From Qipengyuania marincola (GTDB taxonomy: Bacteria > Pseudomonadota > Alphaproteobacteria > Sphingomonadales > Sphingomonadaceae): a stretch of 64,000 nucleotides of DNA. Below the pieces are notes generated by a model, which was given only the letters and a program-made list of their open reading frames with translations, had not been told where the DNA came from and did not search any database. The stretch lies in assembly GCF_029688625.1 (NCBI RefSeq), contig NZ_JARULC010000002.1, positions 806,001 to 870,000 of the forward strand, in the 5' to 3' direction. Positions 14,949 to 25,563 of the stretch are shown one piece after another; the first letter of the stretch is position 1; every line of letters begins with the position of its first letter. The translations under genes were made by a program, and so were the position numbers.

Positions 14949-14980
14949 GAGCGGGCGCCGGCTTCCGTCGGTGCCCGCTC
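14949..14980 (+). terminator. Terminator-like hairpin after the permease operon
   Basis: GAGCGGGC (14949-14956) pairs with GCCCGCTC (14973-14980); the loop side adds partial GCCG/CGGT pairing. It begins 9 bp after the lipoprotein stop. No long T-run follows. Confidence 0.6.
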
Positions 14981-15033
14981 CATAATCATGATCGGCCCGG
15001 CAAGCGCGGCCGAATTTACAATGAGGTGCTACA

Positions 15034-15753
15034 GTGGAAGCTGAGCCTGTGACCGATGCAGCCCCCCTTGCGGTCTTCGGTGCCGGAGGAAAGACCGGCA
15101 CGGAAATATTGCGCCATGCGGTCCGCAAGGGCATCGCGGTACGAGCGTTCGAACACACCCTGCCCGAACCATCGGACAGGGTCGACAATGTCGAGTATTT
15201 CCAGTGCGACGTTCTCAATGACGACTTCAGCAGCGAGCTTGAAGGTTGTCGTGCGGTCATTTCCGCACTCGGTATAGGGTTCAGTCCATCCACGACGATC
15301 GATCCGCCTCCGCTTTACACGGAGGGAACCCGCAGGCTGGTGGAAGCGATGTCGACGACCGGCATTTCCCAGATCGTCGTGATATCGGCGGCGTTTGTAG
15401 AGCCGCAACCCAGCGTTCCTGCATGGTTCGAGCTCACGGCAAGACCAGCCTTGCACAATATTCTCGAACAGATGCGCGCCATGGAAGATCTTCTGGAGCG
15501 CGCGAAAGGCCTGAAATGGACGGCTGCGCGACCGGGCTGGCTCCTCGACGAACCCTATACGGGTGAAGCCGTCATTACCGACGAGCGTCTTGCCGAGGGT
15601 TGCTTTCGTTGCAGGCACGCCGACCTCGCGGCAGCCATGCTCGAATTCGTCTGCGAGAACACCTGGGTCAACGCTAAACCCGCTATCGCCCGGCCAGAAG
15701 CAGACCGCTTCGAGAACGTCTCGGCGCTCAAAGCCGAATTCGGGATCGACTAG
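15034..15753 (+). CDS. NAD(P)H-binding SDR-like protein
   Basis: 239 aa, extended short-chain dehydrogenase of the NmrA/SDR_a5 kind. Nucleotide motif VFGAGGKTGTEILRHAV is at residues 13-29, AVISALGIGFSPST at the usual fourth strand, and the C-terminal part contains AARPGWLLDEPYTG. The canonical Tyr-xxx-Lys is not evident, so it may be a sensor or reductase with altered chemistry. GTG 15034 is used, with GAGG upstream. First gene after the terminator; 43 bp before the MBL gene. Confidence 0.75.
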   Translation: MEAEPVTDAAPLAVFGAGGKTGTEILRHAVRKGIAVRAFEHTLPEPSDRVDNVEYFQCDVLNDDFSSELEGCRAVISALGIGFSPSTTIDPPPLYTEGTRRLVEAMSTTGISQIVVISAAFVEPQPSVPAWFELTARPALHNILEQMRAMEDLLERAKGLKWTAARPGWLLDEPYTGEAVITDERLAEGCFRCRHADLAAAMLEFVCENTWVNAKPAIARPEADRFENVSALKAEFGID

Positions 15754-15796
15754 ATCGACGCGGGCTCGCGGAAACACTCTAACGACGAGGCAAAAC

Positions 15797-17146
15797 ATGC
15801 TGCTCGAGAAGATAAAGACCCCCGGCCTCTCCCACCTTTCCTATCTGATTGGTTCGCAGGGCAAGGCAGCGGTCATCGATCCGCGCCGGGACTGCGAGAT
15901 TTATGTCGAGCGTGCCCGCGCCGAAGGGCTGGAGATCACGCATATCTTCGAAACGCACAGGAATGAGGATCTCATCACGGGATCGCCGGTATTGGCCAAA
16001 ATGACCGGTGCCCGCGTTCTGCACGGTCCAAACCCTGCGGACGAGATTGTTTTCGCCGACACCGCGCGAGAGGGCGACGTTTTCGAGATCGGGAAGTTGC
16101 GGATTTCGGTGCTCGAAACTCCCGGTCACACCGACGATCATCTCGCCTTCGTCCTCCATGACGACGATTTTCCCGAAGGACCGGTCGGCGTGTTCACCGG
16201 CGATGCGCTCTTCGTTGGCGACGTCGGACGCACCGATTTCTATCCCGAGCGCGCGCGGGAGGTCGCGGGCCTCCTGTACGATTCACTGCAGAAGATTTGC
16301 GGTCTGGGTGACCAGGCGATCATTTACCCCGCGCATGGAGCAGGCTCGGTCTGCGGTTCGGGAATGGCGAACCGGGAATTCTCGACCATAGGCCACGAAC
16401 GTCGCAACAATCCGCGGCTCCAGATAGCCGATCGCGAGGAATTCATCGAGGCGAAGCTCGCCGAGCATCATTACCAGCCACCCTATTTCAGACTGATGGA
16501 GCGTCTGAATGTCGAGGGAACATCTCCTGCGCCACGGATCCTGCGACCAAAACGTCTCATGCTCTCGGACATCCGCGAAATCGACGCCGACCATGTCGTC
16601 GACGTGCGGGATCCGCTTGCATACGCAAGCGGGCATCTGCCTGGTTCGATATGCCTTCCGGTCGGCATGATTTCGGCGATTGCGGGCTGGTTCATCAGGG
16701 AGGGTGAAACAATCGCCCTCGTCGGATCGGCGGAAGACCAGCTGGCTTCGGCCATGACGCACCTTGTGAGGATCGGGCTCGACTCGATCGTCGGCGGCTA
16801 TGTCGGTATCGTGCCGGCTGCAGCGCAAGGAATGAAGATGGCGAGCCTTCCGATGATCGGGACGAACGAGGTTCAGGATCGTCTCGAGCGCAAGCGCGAC
16901 GACTGGACCTTGCTCGATGTGCGTGACCTCGATGAGCGGCGCAGCGGCGCGATCGAGGGATCGGACCACATCTACGTGGGCGAGCTCAATTCCCGCTTCG
17001 CCGAGCTCGATCGCGAACGCGCCTATTCCGTCATGTGTGCCAGTGGAATGCGTGCGAGTGTGGCGGCGGGCTGGCTGCAAAGCAAAGGATTTGGCAAGCT
17101 CGATATATATCTGGGCTCGATGGGTGCCTGGCAGCACGCGTCGTGA
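15797..17146 (+). CDS. MBL-fold hydrolase with two rhodanese domains
   Basis: 449 aa. Metallo-beta-lactamase domain (about 1-240): ETHRNEDLITG at 52-62 takes the place of the usual HxHxDH, keeping His 54 and Asp 58; ETPGHTDDHLAF, FTGDALFVGDVGRTD and YPAHGAGSVCG supply further ligands. Two rhodanese domains follow: the first (DVRDPLAYASGHLPG) lacks a catalytic Cys, the second has CASGMRASVAAGW near 413 with the active-site Cys. This is the build of persulfide dioxygenase/sulfurtransferase-type proteins. Role in sulfide or persulfide handling next to copper genes is inferred. The start ATG 15797 fits the MBL N-terminus; upstream in-frame sequence belongs to the preceding gene region. Confidence 0.85.
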   Translation: MLLEKIKTPGLSHLSYLIGSQGKAAVIDPRRDCEIYVERARAEGLEITHIFETHRNEDLITGSPVLAKMTGARVLHGPNPADEIVFADTAREGDVFEIGKLRISVLETPGHTDDHLAFVLHDDDFPEGPVGVFTGDALFVGDVGRTDFYPERAREVAGLLYDSLQKICGLGDQAIIYPAHGAGSVCGSGMANREFSTIGHERRNNPRLQIADREEFIEAKLAEHHYQPPYFRLMERLNVEGTSPAPRILRPKRLMLSDIREIDADHVVDVRDPLAYASGHLPGSICLPVGMISAIAGWFIREGETIALVGSAEDQLASAMTHLVRIGLDSIVGGYVGIVPAAAQGMKMASLPMIGTNEVQDRLERKRDDWTLLDVRDLDERRSGAIEGSDHIYVGELNSRFAELDRERAYSVMCASGMRASVAAGWLQSKGFGKLDIYLGSMGAWQHAS

Positions 17147-17565
17147 TGAACCATCGCACCCGATGCGAGGTCCTTGTCTTGCGCTCTTCAAAGCTTTACG
17201 CTTTTTTTTTGCGAGTCTTGCGCACCCTTGGACTGCTACTGATCGCCTGCGGGCTGTTCGTCCAGTCGGCAGCGCATGCATCTGCCCTGCCTCAGGCGGT
17301 CGATGCAGGCAAACCGGCCTGCGCCGAGATGGAGATGATGGCGGGCGCAGCTTCCATGGACGATCATGACGGCGTGCCTTGCAAGAACCTTCGGCTGGAT
17401 TGTCTCGTGGCATTCGGCTGCATCCCGCCCCTCGTTCCAGGGGGTGATGCGACCCTGGTCGGTGAAATACCGGCGCAGGCTTCTCAGTTCAGCAGATTAG
17501 TCTCCAATTCGCTCGCGGCCCAAAGGCTGGGGCCAGAACCGCCACCTCCGCAATTTCCGGCATGA
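17146..17565 (+). CDS. Exported hypothetical protein before cusC
   Basis: 139 aa from ATG 17146 (overlapping the preceding TGA by one base), or about 11 residues shorter from TTG 17179, which has GAGG upstream. A hydrophobic signal (LLLIACGLFVQSAAHASA) is followed by a short mature region with Met/Glu (EMEMMAGAASMDDHDG), several Cys (GKPACAEM, CKNLRLDCLVAFGC) and a Pro-rich C-terminus. Small exported proteins of this style precede RND metal-efflux operons. A metal-binding role is plausible but unproved. Confidence 0.6.
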   Translation: MNHRTRCEVLVLRSSKLYAFFLRVLRTLGLLLIACGLFVQSAAHASALPQAVDAGKPACAEMEMMAGAASMDDHDGVPCKNLRLDCLVAFGCIPPLVPGGDATLVGEIPAQASQFSRLVSNSLAAQRLGPEPPPPQFPA

Positions 17566-17680
17566 CCCGCGTGCAGGCATAAGCCTGTGCGCTCCTGCCT
17601 CTGGATGGACGACCTGCGCTCGATGCGGGCCGGTGATCCGGAACGCGTGTCTGACGCGCTCCTTTTGCGGATGAACGATC

Positions 17681-18916
17681 ATGCAACGAATTACTTGGAC
17701 CGCGATTCCGGTCCTGCTGGCCCTCGCGCCGGCGAGTAATGCCCAGTCGGTGGGCTATGAAGAAGCTTTGCGAGCAGCAACGAGCGACCAGCCCCAGGTT
17801 CGCACAAGCGAGCTGCGACTGGACGCCCGGCGCGAGATCGCCGACGCTGCCGATGAACTGCCCGATCCGCGCCTTCGCGCGGGCATCCAGAACCTGCCGG
17901 TAAGCGGGCCGGCTGCGTTCGAGCTGGGTCGCCAGCTCCCTACGCAAATCCAAGTCGGTATCGAACAGGAGATTCCCAATCTCGCGAAACGTCGGGCCCG
18001 GTTCGGAATGGCGGACGCCGACATCGACCTTGCCGCAGCACAATTGCGTCAGACCCGTTACAGGGTACGCGTCGGAGCAGGAATGGCATGGATTTCGTTG
18101 GCTTATGCCCAACGGGCTCTGACCGTCGCCGACGATGCACTTGCTGAAATCGAGGGGCTCGTACCACTCGCGCGCAGTGCTGTCGCCGCCGGTTCGGCCA
18201 GACCCGCCGAAAGTCTGGAAATACGCCGTGCCGTGCTCGAAGTCGAGGATATGCGGACCAGGATCGAGGCCGACCGAGAGGCCGCTCAGGCCATGCTGTC
18301 GCGCTATACCGCTCTGCCGACCGCCACCGCGACCGGAACCATCCCTTCGGCCGATCTCGATCCCGAAGGTTTGCGGGCCATGCTTCAAAGCAATCCGGAG
18401 CTCGTCGTGGCGCTTGCGCAGGTCCGCCAAGCGGAAGCGAGAAGCGATCTTGCCCGATCGGAAAGGCGTCCGGATTTCGGCGTCAATGTGAGCTATGGAC
18501 GGCGCGATCCCGATTTTGGCGATGCAATCTCGGTGATGGGTTCGATCACGCTCCCGATTTTCGCGGACCGGCGCCAAAACCCGCGTATAGCCGCCGCCGA
18601 AGCCGAAGCGGCTGCGGCACAGTCGGCCAGAGCCGATCGGCTGCGTGAACTCGAAGCCCGGTTCGAAACCGATCTCGCGGCATGGCGCAGCGCTTATCGA
18701 CAATGGCAGCGCGCGACCGACGAATTGCTTCCCCTTGCCGAAAGCCGCGTGGACCTCGAGCGCGCGAGCTTTGCCGCGGGCCGCGCGGAACTGCTCGACG
18801 TCATCGACGCCATCAAAACGCTCGCCGTGCTGCGGGTGGACATTCTGCAACGCGAGGAAGCGACCGTCGAAGCCGCCGCGAACCTGCGACTGACCTATGG
18901 GGAGTATGGCCGATGA
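17681..18916 (+). CDS. cusC: Outer-membrane efflux protein, CusC/TolC family
   Basis: 411 aa. Signal peptide to about residue 21 (SNAQ), then two OEP repeats: LELRRAVLEVEDMRTRIEADRE-type helices in the first half and RADRLRELEARFETDLAAWR in the second, with SITLPIFADRRQNPRI as the typical strand before the second helix pair. It forms the outer-membrane tunnel of the tripartite efflux pump with the next two genes. Start ATG 17681; stop overlaps the next start (ATGA). The 115 bp before it contain no clear operator. Confidence 0.85.
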   Translation: MQRITWTAIPVLLALAPASNAQSVGYEEALRAATSDQPQVRTSELRLDARREIADAADELPDPRLRAGIQNLPVSGPAAFELGRQLPTQIQVGIEQEIPNLAKRRARFGMADADIDLAAAQLRQTRYRVRVGAGMAWISLAYAQRALTVADDALAEIEGLVPLARSAVAAGSARPAESLEIRRAVLEVEDMRTRIEADREAAQAMLSRYTALPTATATGTIPSADLDPEGLRAMLQSNPELVVALAQVRQAEARSDLARSERRPDFGVNVSYGRRDPDFGDAISVMGSITLPIFADRRQNPRIAAAEAEAAAAQSARADRLRELEARFETDLAAWRSAYRQWQRATDELLPLAESRVDLERASFAAGRAELLDVIDAIKTLAVLRVDILQREEATVEAAANLRLTYGEYGR

Positions 18917-20421
18917 GAGCCGCAATGGGAGCCGCGTGGGACAGGCTGTCGCCGCGCCAGAAATCCTGGACGATGGCAGGCACGGTCGCGCTCATCAGTC
19001 TTGCCGCCGGCTATGGTCTCTCGCAGCTCGGCGAAGGCCAGGGTGGTGCAAGCGACGCGGGCGGCAGTGCGACCGAATGCGAGGAGGTCCTTTACTGGTA
19101 CGACCCGATGGTGCCGGGGCAGCACTTCGACGAGCCGGGCAATTCGCCCTTCATGGATATGCAGCTGGTGCCCAAGTGCGCGGGCGAGGAGGCCACTGCA
19201 GGCGTCAGGATAGATCCCGGCCTGGTGCAGAATTTCGGCATCCGCACCACTGAAGCCGAGTACGGCGTCCTCGAGCCGGAAATAACCGTCACAGGCGTTC
19301 TGGCCTACAACGAACGCGACATCGCGATCGTCCAGCCACGTGCCGGAGGCTATGTACAAAGAACCTACGGCCGCGCGCCCGACGATGTCGTTGGACGGGG
19401 CGCGCCGCTCGCGGATATCCTGGTTCCCGAATGGGGCGGAGCGCAGCAGGAGTATCTGGCCGTCCTGAACAGCGGTGATGAAGAACTTGCGCAGGCCATG
19501 CGCGAACGCATGCGCCTTTTGGGCATGCCTCCAGGCCTGATCTCATCGGTAGGGCGCAATGGACGTCCGCAGTCCACGATCACCGTTACCGCGCCGATTG
19601 GAGGTGCCATCACATCGCTCGGCGTGCGTCCGGGAATGACAGTCATGGCCGGACAGACGCTCGCCGAGATAACCGGTTTCTCACCGATCTGGCTCGAAGC
19701 CGCGGTGCCTGAAACGCAGGCGGCGAATGTACGCGTCGGGCAACCTGTCAGCGCGACGCTGACCGCATTCCCCGAGGAACGCTTCTCCGGACCCATTGTC
19801 GCTATCCTGCCGAGCGCGGAGGATGCAAGCCGTACGATCACCGTTCGTGCGCAACTGCCCAATGCATCCGGTCGCCTCAAGCCGGGCATGTTCGCACAGG
19901 TCTCGCTGACCCCGGACACACGCCGCGCGCTGCTGGTGCCGTCCGAAGCCGTTATCAGGACCGGACGTCGAACCATCGTGATGGTGAAGCAGGACGAGGG
20001 CGGTTTCATGCCCGCCGAGGTCCGGATCGGCCGCGAAGCGGGTGGCAGGACCGAGGTTCTGGCCGGTCTGTCGGCCGGCGAACAGGTCGTGACATCGGGT
20101 CAGTTCCTGCTCGATTCCGAAGCAAGCCTTACCGGACTCGACGTCCGTCCGGTCGATCAGGCAGATGACGCTTCCACCGGCGGCGAGGACGAACCAGCGA
20201 CCTTCGGTGCCACCGGCACGATCCAGTCGATCGCCAATGGTTCGGTGACGCTGCGGCATGGTCCTGTGCCCCGGCTCGATTGGCCCGCGATGACCATGAC
20301 CTTCCGCACGAAGAGCGCGGCGCAAATGCGCGGGCTCGAGACGGGAGACAGGGTGCGCTTCACCTTCACCCAGCAGGATGCCGGCCCCCGGATCGAGTCT
20401 ATCACGAGGGCCGGACAATGA
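18913..20421 (+). CDS. cusB: RND periplasmic adaptor CusB with fused CusF-like domain
   Basis: 502 aa. Membrane anchor at about 20-38, then a heavy-metal-binding domain (57-89: [27 protein letters not shown]) as in long CusB proteins, then the adaptor core ([48 protein letters not shown]). The last ~73 residues form a CusF-like domain with [13 protein letters not shown], where Trp and Met bind Cu(I)/Ag(I). A separate cusF gene is also present after cusA. It collects periplasmic Cu(I) and feeds the CusA pump. Overlaps both neighbours by 4 bp. Confidence 0.92.
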   Translation: MRAAMGAAWDRLSPRQKSWTMAGTVALISLAAGYGLSQLGEGQGGASDAGGSATECEEVLYWYDPMVPGQHFDEPGNSPFMDMQLVPKCAGEEATAGVRIDPGLVQNFGIRTTEAEYGVLEPEITVTGVLAYNERDIAIVQPRAGGYVQRTYGRAPDDVVGRGAPLADILVPEWGGAQQEYLAVLNSGDEELAQAMRERMRLLGMPPGLISSVGRNGRPQSTITVTAPIGGAITSLGVRPGMTVMAGQTLAEITGFSPIWLEAAVPETQAANVRVGQPVSATLTAFPEERFSGPIVAILPSAEDASRTITVRAQLPNASGRLKPGMFAQVSLTPDTRRALLVPSEAVIRTGRRTIVMVKQDEGGFMPAEVRIGREAGGRTEVLAGLSAGEQVVTSGQFLLDSEASLTGLDVRPVDQADDASTGGEDEPATFGATGTIQSIANGSVTLRHGPVPRLDWPAMTMTFRTKSAAQMRGLETGDRVRFTFTQQDAGPRIESITRAGQ

Positions 20422-23400
20422 TTGCTCGGATAATTGATGCCTCGATCGCCAACCGCCTGTTTATCGTTCTCGCCGCCGTCGCGGTAACGCTGGCCGGTTT
20501 CTGGGCGGTGCGCACGACGCCGGTCGACGCGTTGCCCGATCTGTCCGATGTGCAGGTTGTGGTCCGGTCAAACTATCCGGGGCAGGCCCCCCGGATCGTC
20601 GAGGACCAAGTCACCTACCCCCTGGCAACGACCATGCTTTCGGTGCCGGGGGCGAAAACCGTCCGCGGCTACTCGATGTTCGGCGACAGCTATGTCTATA
20701 TCATCTTCGAGGACGGTACCGACCTCTACTGGGCGCGATCGCGTGTGCTCGAATATCTCAACCAGGTGCAGGTCCGCCTGCCCGATGGCGTGACGAGCAC
20801 GCTCGGCCCCGATGCCACCGGGGTAGGGTGGATCTACGAATATGCGCTGATCGATCGCAGCGGCGGACACGACCTTGCCGGACTGCGCAGCCTGCAGGAC
20901 TGGTTCCTGCGCTACGAGCTCAAGACAATCCCCGGCATTGCCGAGGTCGCCAGCGTCGGAGGAATGGTCAAGCAATACCAGGTCGTGCTCGAGCCTTACC
21001 GGATGGCCTCGCTCGGCGTGACTCACGCCGAGATCGTGAGCGCAATCCAGTCCGCCAACCAGGAAGCGGGCGGCTCGATCGTCGAGATGGGCGAAGCCGA
21101 ATATATGGTCCGTGCCTCGGGTTATCTCGGCGACCTCGACGATTTCAGGGCGATCCCGCTGCGCGCGGTGAGCGGCGGCGTTCCGGTCACGCTGGGCGAC
21201 GTAGCGACGATCCAGGTCGGCCCCGAACTGCGCCGAGGCATCGCCGAGCTCAATGGCGAAGGCGAGGTTGCCGGCGGCATCATCGTCCTGCGCCAGGGTG
21301 CGGATGCAAGAAGCGCAATACAGGCCGTCGAACAGAAACTCGACGACTTGCAGGCAAGCCTTCCCGAAGGCGTCGAGATCGTCACGACCTACGATCGCTC
21401 TCAGCTCATCGATGCGTCTATAGAGAACCTCACCACGAAGCTCATCGAAGAGTTTATCGTCGTGGCGCTCGTATGCGCGCTGTTCCTCTGGCACGCGCGC
21501 TCGGCACTTGTCGCCATCATCACCCTGCCTTTGGGCGTGCTCGCGGCCTTCATCGTGATGCGCATCCAGGGCGTCAATGCCAACATCATGTCGCTGGGTG
21601 GAATAGCCATCGCGGTCGGTGCGATGGTCGATGCCGCCGTCGTCATGATTGAGAACGCGCACAAGCATCTCGAGCGATGGGAACACGAGAATCCCGATAC
21701 CGTGCTCGCGGTGAAGGAACGCTGGCGGATCATCGCCGATGCATCGAAGGAAGTGGGACCGGCGTTGTTCTTCAGTCTGCTGATCATTACGCTGTCGTTC
21801 CTACCGGTCTTCACCCTGCAGGCGCAGGAAGGGCGGTTGTTCGCTCCGCTCGCTTTCACCAAGACCTATGCCATGGCGGCCGCGGCCATTCTGTCGGTAA
21901 CGCTGGTGCCGGTAATGATGGGATGGCTGATCCGTGGGAAGATCCCTTCGGAGGATTCCAATTTTCTCAACCGCTGGCTGACGAAAATCTATCGTCCGGG
22001 GCTCGACTGGGTCATGCGGCGCCCAAAGGCAACGCTGGTGATCGCGGCGCTGATCTTCCTGACCACCGCGATCCCCTTCACCCGGCTTGGCGGCGAGTTC
22101 CTCCCGCCGCTCGATGAAGGCGATTTGCTTTATATGCCGAGCGCGCTGCCCGGCCTCTCCCCCGGCGAGGCTTCGGCGCTGCTGCAGCGCACCGATCGCC
22201 TGATCAAGTCGGTCCCCGAGGTGGAAACGGTGTTCGGCAAGGCGGGGCGCGCCGATACAGCGACGGATCCGGCTCCCCTGACGATGTTCGAAACGACGAT
22301 CCGCTTCAAGCCGCGCGAGGAGTGGCGCGAGGGAATGACGCCCGATCTGCTGGTCGAGGAACTTGACCGGGTCGTCCAGGTGCCGGGCCTCGCCAATGTC
22401 TGGGTGCCGCCGATCCGCAACCGGATCGACATGCTCGCGACCGGGATCAAGAGCCCGATCGGGGTCAAGGTTTCAGGCGACGATCTCGATCAACTCGAAC
22501 GCGTTGCACTCGATGTGGAGCGTATCGCCAAGACCGTGCCTGGCGTGAGTTCCGCCCTGGCCGAGCGGCTGTCGGGCGGTCGGTATGTCGATGTCGATAT
22601 CGACCGGATGGCGGCCGCGCGATACGGGCTCAACATTGCCGACATCCAGCAGATCGTCTCTGGTGCAGTTGGCGGTGCCAATGTCGCACGGACCGTCGAG
22701 GGGCTGGCGCGCTATCCGATCAATGTGCGCTATCCCCGCGAAATCAGGGACAGCGTCGAGGAACTCAGGGCCTTGCCGGTTCTGACGCCGTCCGGCCAAC
22801 AGATCACGCTTGGCACTGTCGCCCGTATCGCCGTCAGCGACGGTCCGCCCATGCTCAAGAGCGAACAGGGCCGACTGACCAGCTACATCTACGTCGACGT
22901 CCGGGGCCGCGATCTTACCTCGGTGGTCGCCGATCTGCAGGAGGTCGTCGCCGCGGGTGCCGATCTTCCTGCCGGCGTCAGCCTGTCCTATGCGGGCCAG
23001 TTCGAATATCTGACGCGCGCATATGAGCGACTGAAGGTCGTGGTTCCCGCGACGCTCGCGATCATCTTCCTGCTGCTATATCTCATTTTCCGGCGCTGGG
23101 ACGAAGCCTTGCTGATCATGGGCACGCTGCCCTTCGCGCTGACGGGCGGATACTGGTTGCTCTATCTGATGGGCTACAACCAGTCGGTGGCGACTGCGGT
23201 CGGTTTCATCGCGCTTGCCGGCGTCTCCGCCGAATTCGGCGTGGTGATGCTGATCTACCTGAAAGCCGCACTGGAGCGGCGGCGCGGTGATCTGAGCGCC
23301 GAAGAAGTAGACGAGGCCATCCGGGAAGGCGCGCTCCTGCGCGTGCGGCCCAAGGCGATGACCGTCGCAGTCATCCTTGCCGGTCTCTTTCCGATCCTGA

Positions 23401-23576
23401 TCGGCACGGGCGCGGGCTCGGAAGTCATGAGCCGCATCGCCGCGCCGATGGTCGGCGGCATGATCACCGCCCCGCTCCTGTCCATGTTCCTGCTTCCCGC
23501 CGCTTATCTGTTGTTGCGGCGCCCCCGTCCGGAAAAACCGGCCAATTCTCAAGGAGAAGAAGAATGCGTACCCTAA
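20418..23576 (+). CDS. cusA: Cu(I)/Ag(I) efflux RND pump CusA
   Basis: 1052 aa, full length for HME-RND transporters, with 12 membrane helices in two halves. The N-terminus [20 protein letters not shown] starts helix 1; [21 protein letters not shown] follows. Helix 4 carries [17 protein letters not shown], the signature of the Cu/Ag branch (as opposed to the DGA pattern of the Czc-type pump at 36-39 kb). Met residues in the periplasmic cleft are expected but I did not map them. Inner-membrane proton-driven exporter working with the neighbouring cusB, cusC and cusF products. Confidence 0.95.
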   Translation: MIARIIDASIANRLFIVLAAVAVTLAGFWAVRTTPVDALPDLSDVQVVVRSNYPGQAPRIVEDQVTYPLATTMLSVPGAKTVRGYSMFGDSYVYIIFEDGTDLYWARSRVLEYLNQVQVRLPDGVTSTLGPDATGVGWIYEYALIDRSGGHDLAGLRSLQDWFLRYELKTIPGIAEVASVGGMVKQYQVVLEPYRMASLGVTHAEIVSAIQSANQEAGGSIVEMGEAEYMVRASGYLGDLDDFRAIPLRAVSGGVPVTLGDVATIQVGPELRRGIAELNGEGEVAGGIIVLRQGADARSAIQAVEQKLDDLQASLPEGVEIVTTYDRSQLIDASIENLTTKLIEEFIVVALVCALFLWHARSALVAIITLPLGVLAAFIVMRIQGVNANIMSLGGIAIAVGAMVDAAVVMIENAHKHLERWEHENPDTVLAVKERWRIIADASKEVGPALFFSLLIITLSFLPVFTLQAQEGRLFAPLAFTKTYAMAAAAILSVTLVPVMMGWLIRGKIPSEDSNFLNRWLTKIYRPGLDWVMRRPKATLVIAALIFLTTAIPFTRLGGEFLPPLDEGDLLYMPSALPGLSPGEASALLQRTDRLIKSVPEVETVFGKAGRADTATDPAPLTMFETTIRFKPREEWREGMTPDLLVEELDRVVQVPGLANVWVPPIRNRIDMLATGIKSPIGVKVSGDDLDQLERVALDVERIAKTVPGVSSALAERLSGGRYVDVDIDRMAAARYGLNIADIQQIVSGAVGGANVARTVEGLARYPINVRYPREIRDSVEELRALPVLTPSGQQITLGTVARIAVSDGPPMLKSEQGRLTSYIYVDVRGRDLTSVVADLQEVVAAGADLPAGVSLSYAGQFEYLTRAYERLKVVVPATLAIIFLLLYLIFRRWDEALLIMGTLPFALTGGYWLLYLMGYNQSVATAVGFIALAGVSAEFGVVMLIYLKAALERRRGDLSAEEVDEAIREGALLRVRPKAMTVAVILAGLFPILIGTGAGSEVMSRIAAPMVGGMITAPLLSMFLLPAAYLLLRRPRPEKPANSQGEEECVP

Positions 23577-23950
23577 CCTACATAATCCTGCTCGCGGCAC
23601 CGCTGGCGCTTGCAGCCTGCGATTCTGCGGACGATACCTCCGAGACCATGATGCCTGACGAAATGGCGAACTCGGACAGTATGCCCATGTCAGGCGAAAT
23701 GCCGATGGCGGAGGAGACCGGCGGCGAGCAGAGCGCCAGCGCGGAGGGAACGGTTACAGCCATCGATCCCGAGGCGGGCACCGTGACCATCGAGCATAGT
23801 CCGGTCGAAAGTATCGGATGGCCGGCAATGACCATGGCCTTCGAAGCCGACGCGCAGATCCTCGAACAGGTCAGTATCGGTGAGGGAATAGCCTTCGAAT
23901 TTCGTACTGGAACCGAAGGCAGTGTCGTTACCTCGGTGACGCCGCGATAG
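23564..23950 (+). CDS. cusF: CusF-like periplasmic copper chaperone
   Basis: 128 aa lipoprotein (LAAC, Cys 19, followed by Asp). A Met-rich linker ([19 protein letters not shown] in two pieces) precedes the CusF fold, with [13 protein letters not shown] near 86-98 giving the Trp and Met copper ligands and [10 protein letters not shown] closing the barrel. It begins inside the 3' end of cusA (13-bp overlap, different frame). It would hand Cu(I) to CusB. Lipid anchoring and the Met-rich arm are unusual compared with the short soluble E. coli protein. Confidence 0.9.
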   Translation: MRTLTYIILLAAPLALAACDSADDTSETMMPDEMANSDSMPMSGEMPMAEETGGEQSASAEGTVTAIDPEAGTVTIEHSPVESIGWPAMTMAFEADAQILEQVSIGEGIAFEFRTGTEGSVVTSVTPR

Positions 23951-23958
23951 AAAAATAA

Positions 23959-23992
23959 GTGGGAGGTGCTCGGTCGCGCCGGCGCCTCCCAC
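23959..23992 (+). terminator. Hairpin between cusF and the second multicopper oxidase
   Basis: GTGGGAGG (23959-23966) pairs with CCTCCCAC (23985-23992). It starts 9 bp after the cusF stop. It may be a terminator or a processing site that lowers read-through into the oxidase gene. Confidence 0.5.
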
Positions 23993-24008
23993 GCCAAAGC
24001 AGGTGAAT

Positions 24009-25550
24009 ATGCCAGGTATCGACAGGCCCAACTTTCAGGATCGCCGCGACTTCATGAAGAGCGTCGGCCTCGCGGCGACGAGTTTCGCGGTGCTGCCGCT
24101 AGTGGGTTGCGACACGCAAAGTAGGATGTCGCTCGATCGATCAGGCGCTAGCAATCCCCTCGCCATACCTGAGCTACAGGCAGGAACCATCGAACGGGGG
24201 GAGCGTGTCTTTCGCCTGTCCCTGACATCGGGCGAGAAAGAATTCGTGCCCGGCACTCCGTCTCCGACGATCGGTATCGACGCATCCTATCTCGGCCCGA
24301 CCCTCGAAATGCGCCGCGGCGAACAGGTTCGCTTTCACATCGACAACAAGCTTGCCGAAGATGCGACCGTCCACTGGCATGGTTTCGAACTTCCCGCCAC
24401 AGCGGATGGCGGGCCGCACCAGCTCATACGGCCCGGTGAGCGCTGGAGCCCGTCCTTCGAAATACGCCAGCGCGCTTCGCTATACTGGTATCATTCTCAT
24501 ACGCATCGCCGGGCCGGACCACAGGTCTATGCCGGACTTGCTGCCCCGATCTACGTGCGCGACGAGGAAGAGGATCGCCTCGATCTGCCGAGCCGGTACG
24601 GTGTAGATGATATCCCGCTCGTCGTGCAGGATCGCGTGATCGACAGCTCAGGCCGCCTCGTTTACCCGCTCAACATGCACTCGCGGATGATGGGGGTGAT
24701 AGGTGAGCGCATCTATGTGAACGGAACGGCCAATGCCGTTTTCGACGCCACCGCCGGTCCGCTGCGCCTGCGGCTTCTCAATGGATCGAATGCGCGGTTC
24801 TACACCTTCTCGCTCGAAGGTGATCGTCCGATGCAACTCATCGCAAGCGATGGCGGCCTGCTTGCCGCACCCCGCGAGATTCGCAGTCTTACCCTTGCCC
24901 CAGGCGAACGCGCACAAGTGATCGTCGACCTTTCCGAAGGGCGCCCGCTGCGCCTGAATGCCAGCAGTCCTGATAACGCCATGGGCATGATGGCCGGAGA
25001 AGGCGGGGGTATGATGGACGGCGGAATGATGGGAAACCGGACCGGTCGCGAGAGGCAGGGCAGCGCCTTTTCGATCCTCGATATGCGTCCCTCCGGATCA
25101 TCGACTCCAGTGATGCTCCCGCCCACCCTGGCCGCGCTAGCCGCGCCAGACCCCTCGCTCGCCGTTCGCAGCCGCCGTTTCGTACTCGATATGGGCATGA
25201 TGGGTCGGGGCATGGCGATCAACGGCGAGACCATGGACATGGATGTCATCAATCAGCGCGTACCGGTGGGTCAGTGGGAAATATGGGAAATCGCCAACGC
25301 ATCGATGATGGCCCATCCCTTTCATATTCATAATGTGCAGTTCCGCTTGCTCGACCGGGACGGTCGGCCTCCGCAGGCGGAAGAGGCGGGCTTCAAGGAC
25401 ACCGTTATCGTCAAGCCACGTGAACAGGTCAGGCTGCTGTTGCGGTTCGAAGAGAATACCGATCCCGACAATCCCTACATGTATCACTGTCATATCCTCG
25501 AGCACGAGGACGCAGGCATGATGGGGCAGTTCGTGGTGATGGCCAATTAG
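24009..25550 (+). CDS. Multicopper oxidase (CueO-like)
   Basis: 513 aa. Tat-type signal with [14 protein letters not shown] near residues 12-25 and a Cys in VGCDT that could also be lipidated. Copper motifs: VHWHGFELP near 120, [12 protein letters not shown] near 160, [10 protein letters not shown] near 437, and [17 protein letters not shown] near 495. A Met-rich loop ([18 protein letters not shown]) around 320-340 is of the CueO kind, implying Cu(I) oxidation in the periplasm. Start is ATG 24009 or GTG 24003; both keep the twin arginine. It is distinct from CopA in lacking MDHG repeats. Confidence 0.88.
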   Translation: MPGIDRPNFQDRRDFMKSVGLAATSFAVLPLVGCDTQSRMSLDRSGASNPLAIPELQAGTIERGERVFRLSLTSGEKEFVPGTPSPTIGIDASYLGPTLEMRRGEQVRFHIDNKLAEDATVHWHGFELPATADGGPHQLIRPGERWSPSFEIRQRASLYWYHSHTHRRAGPQVYAGLAAPIYVRDEEEDRLDLPSRYGVDDIPLVVQDRVIDSSGRLVYPLNMHSRMMGVIGERIYVNGTANAVFDATAGPLRLRLLNGSNARFYTFSLEGDRPMQLIASDGGLLAAPREIRSLTLAPGERAQVIVDLSEGRPLRLNASSPDNAMGMMAGEGGGMMDGGMMGNRTGRERQGSAFSILDMRPSGSSTPVMLPPTLAALAAPDPSLAVRSRRFVLDMGMMGRGMAINGETMDMDVINQRVPVGQWEIWEIANASMMAHPFHIHNVQFRLLDRDGRPPQAEEAGFKDTVIVKPREQVRLLLRFEENTDPDNPYMYHCHILEHEDAGMMGQFVVMAN

Positions 25551-25563
25551 GGGAGAACGACAG

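Noticed and set aside
15563-15796. 5' extension of the MBL-rhodanese gene
   Set aside because: It overlaps the SDR-like gene in another frame, and the MBL fold begins at 15797.
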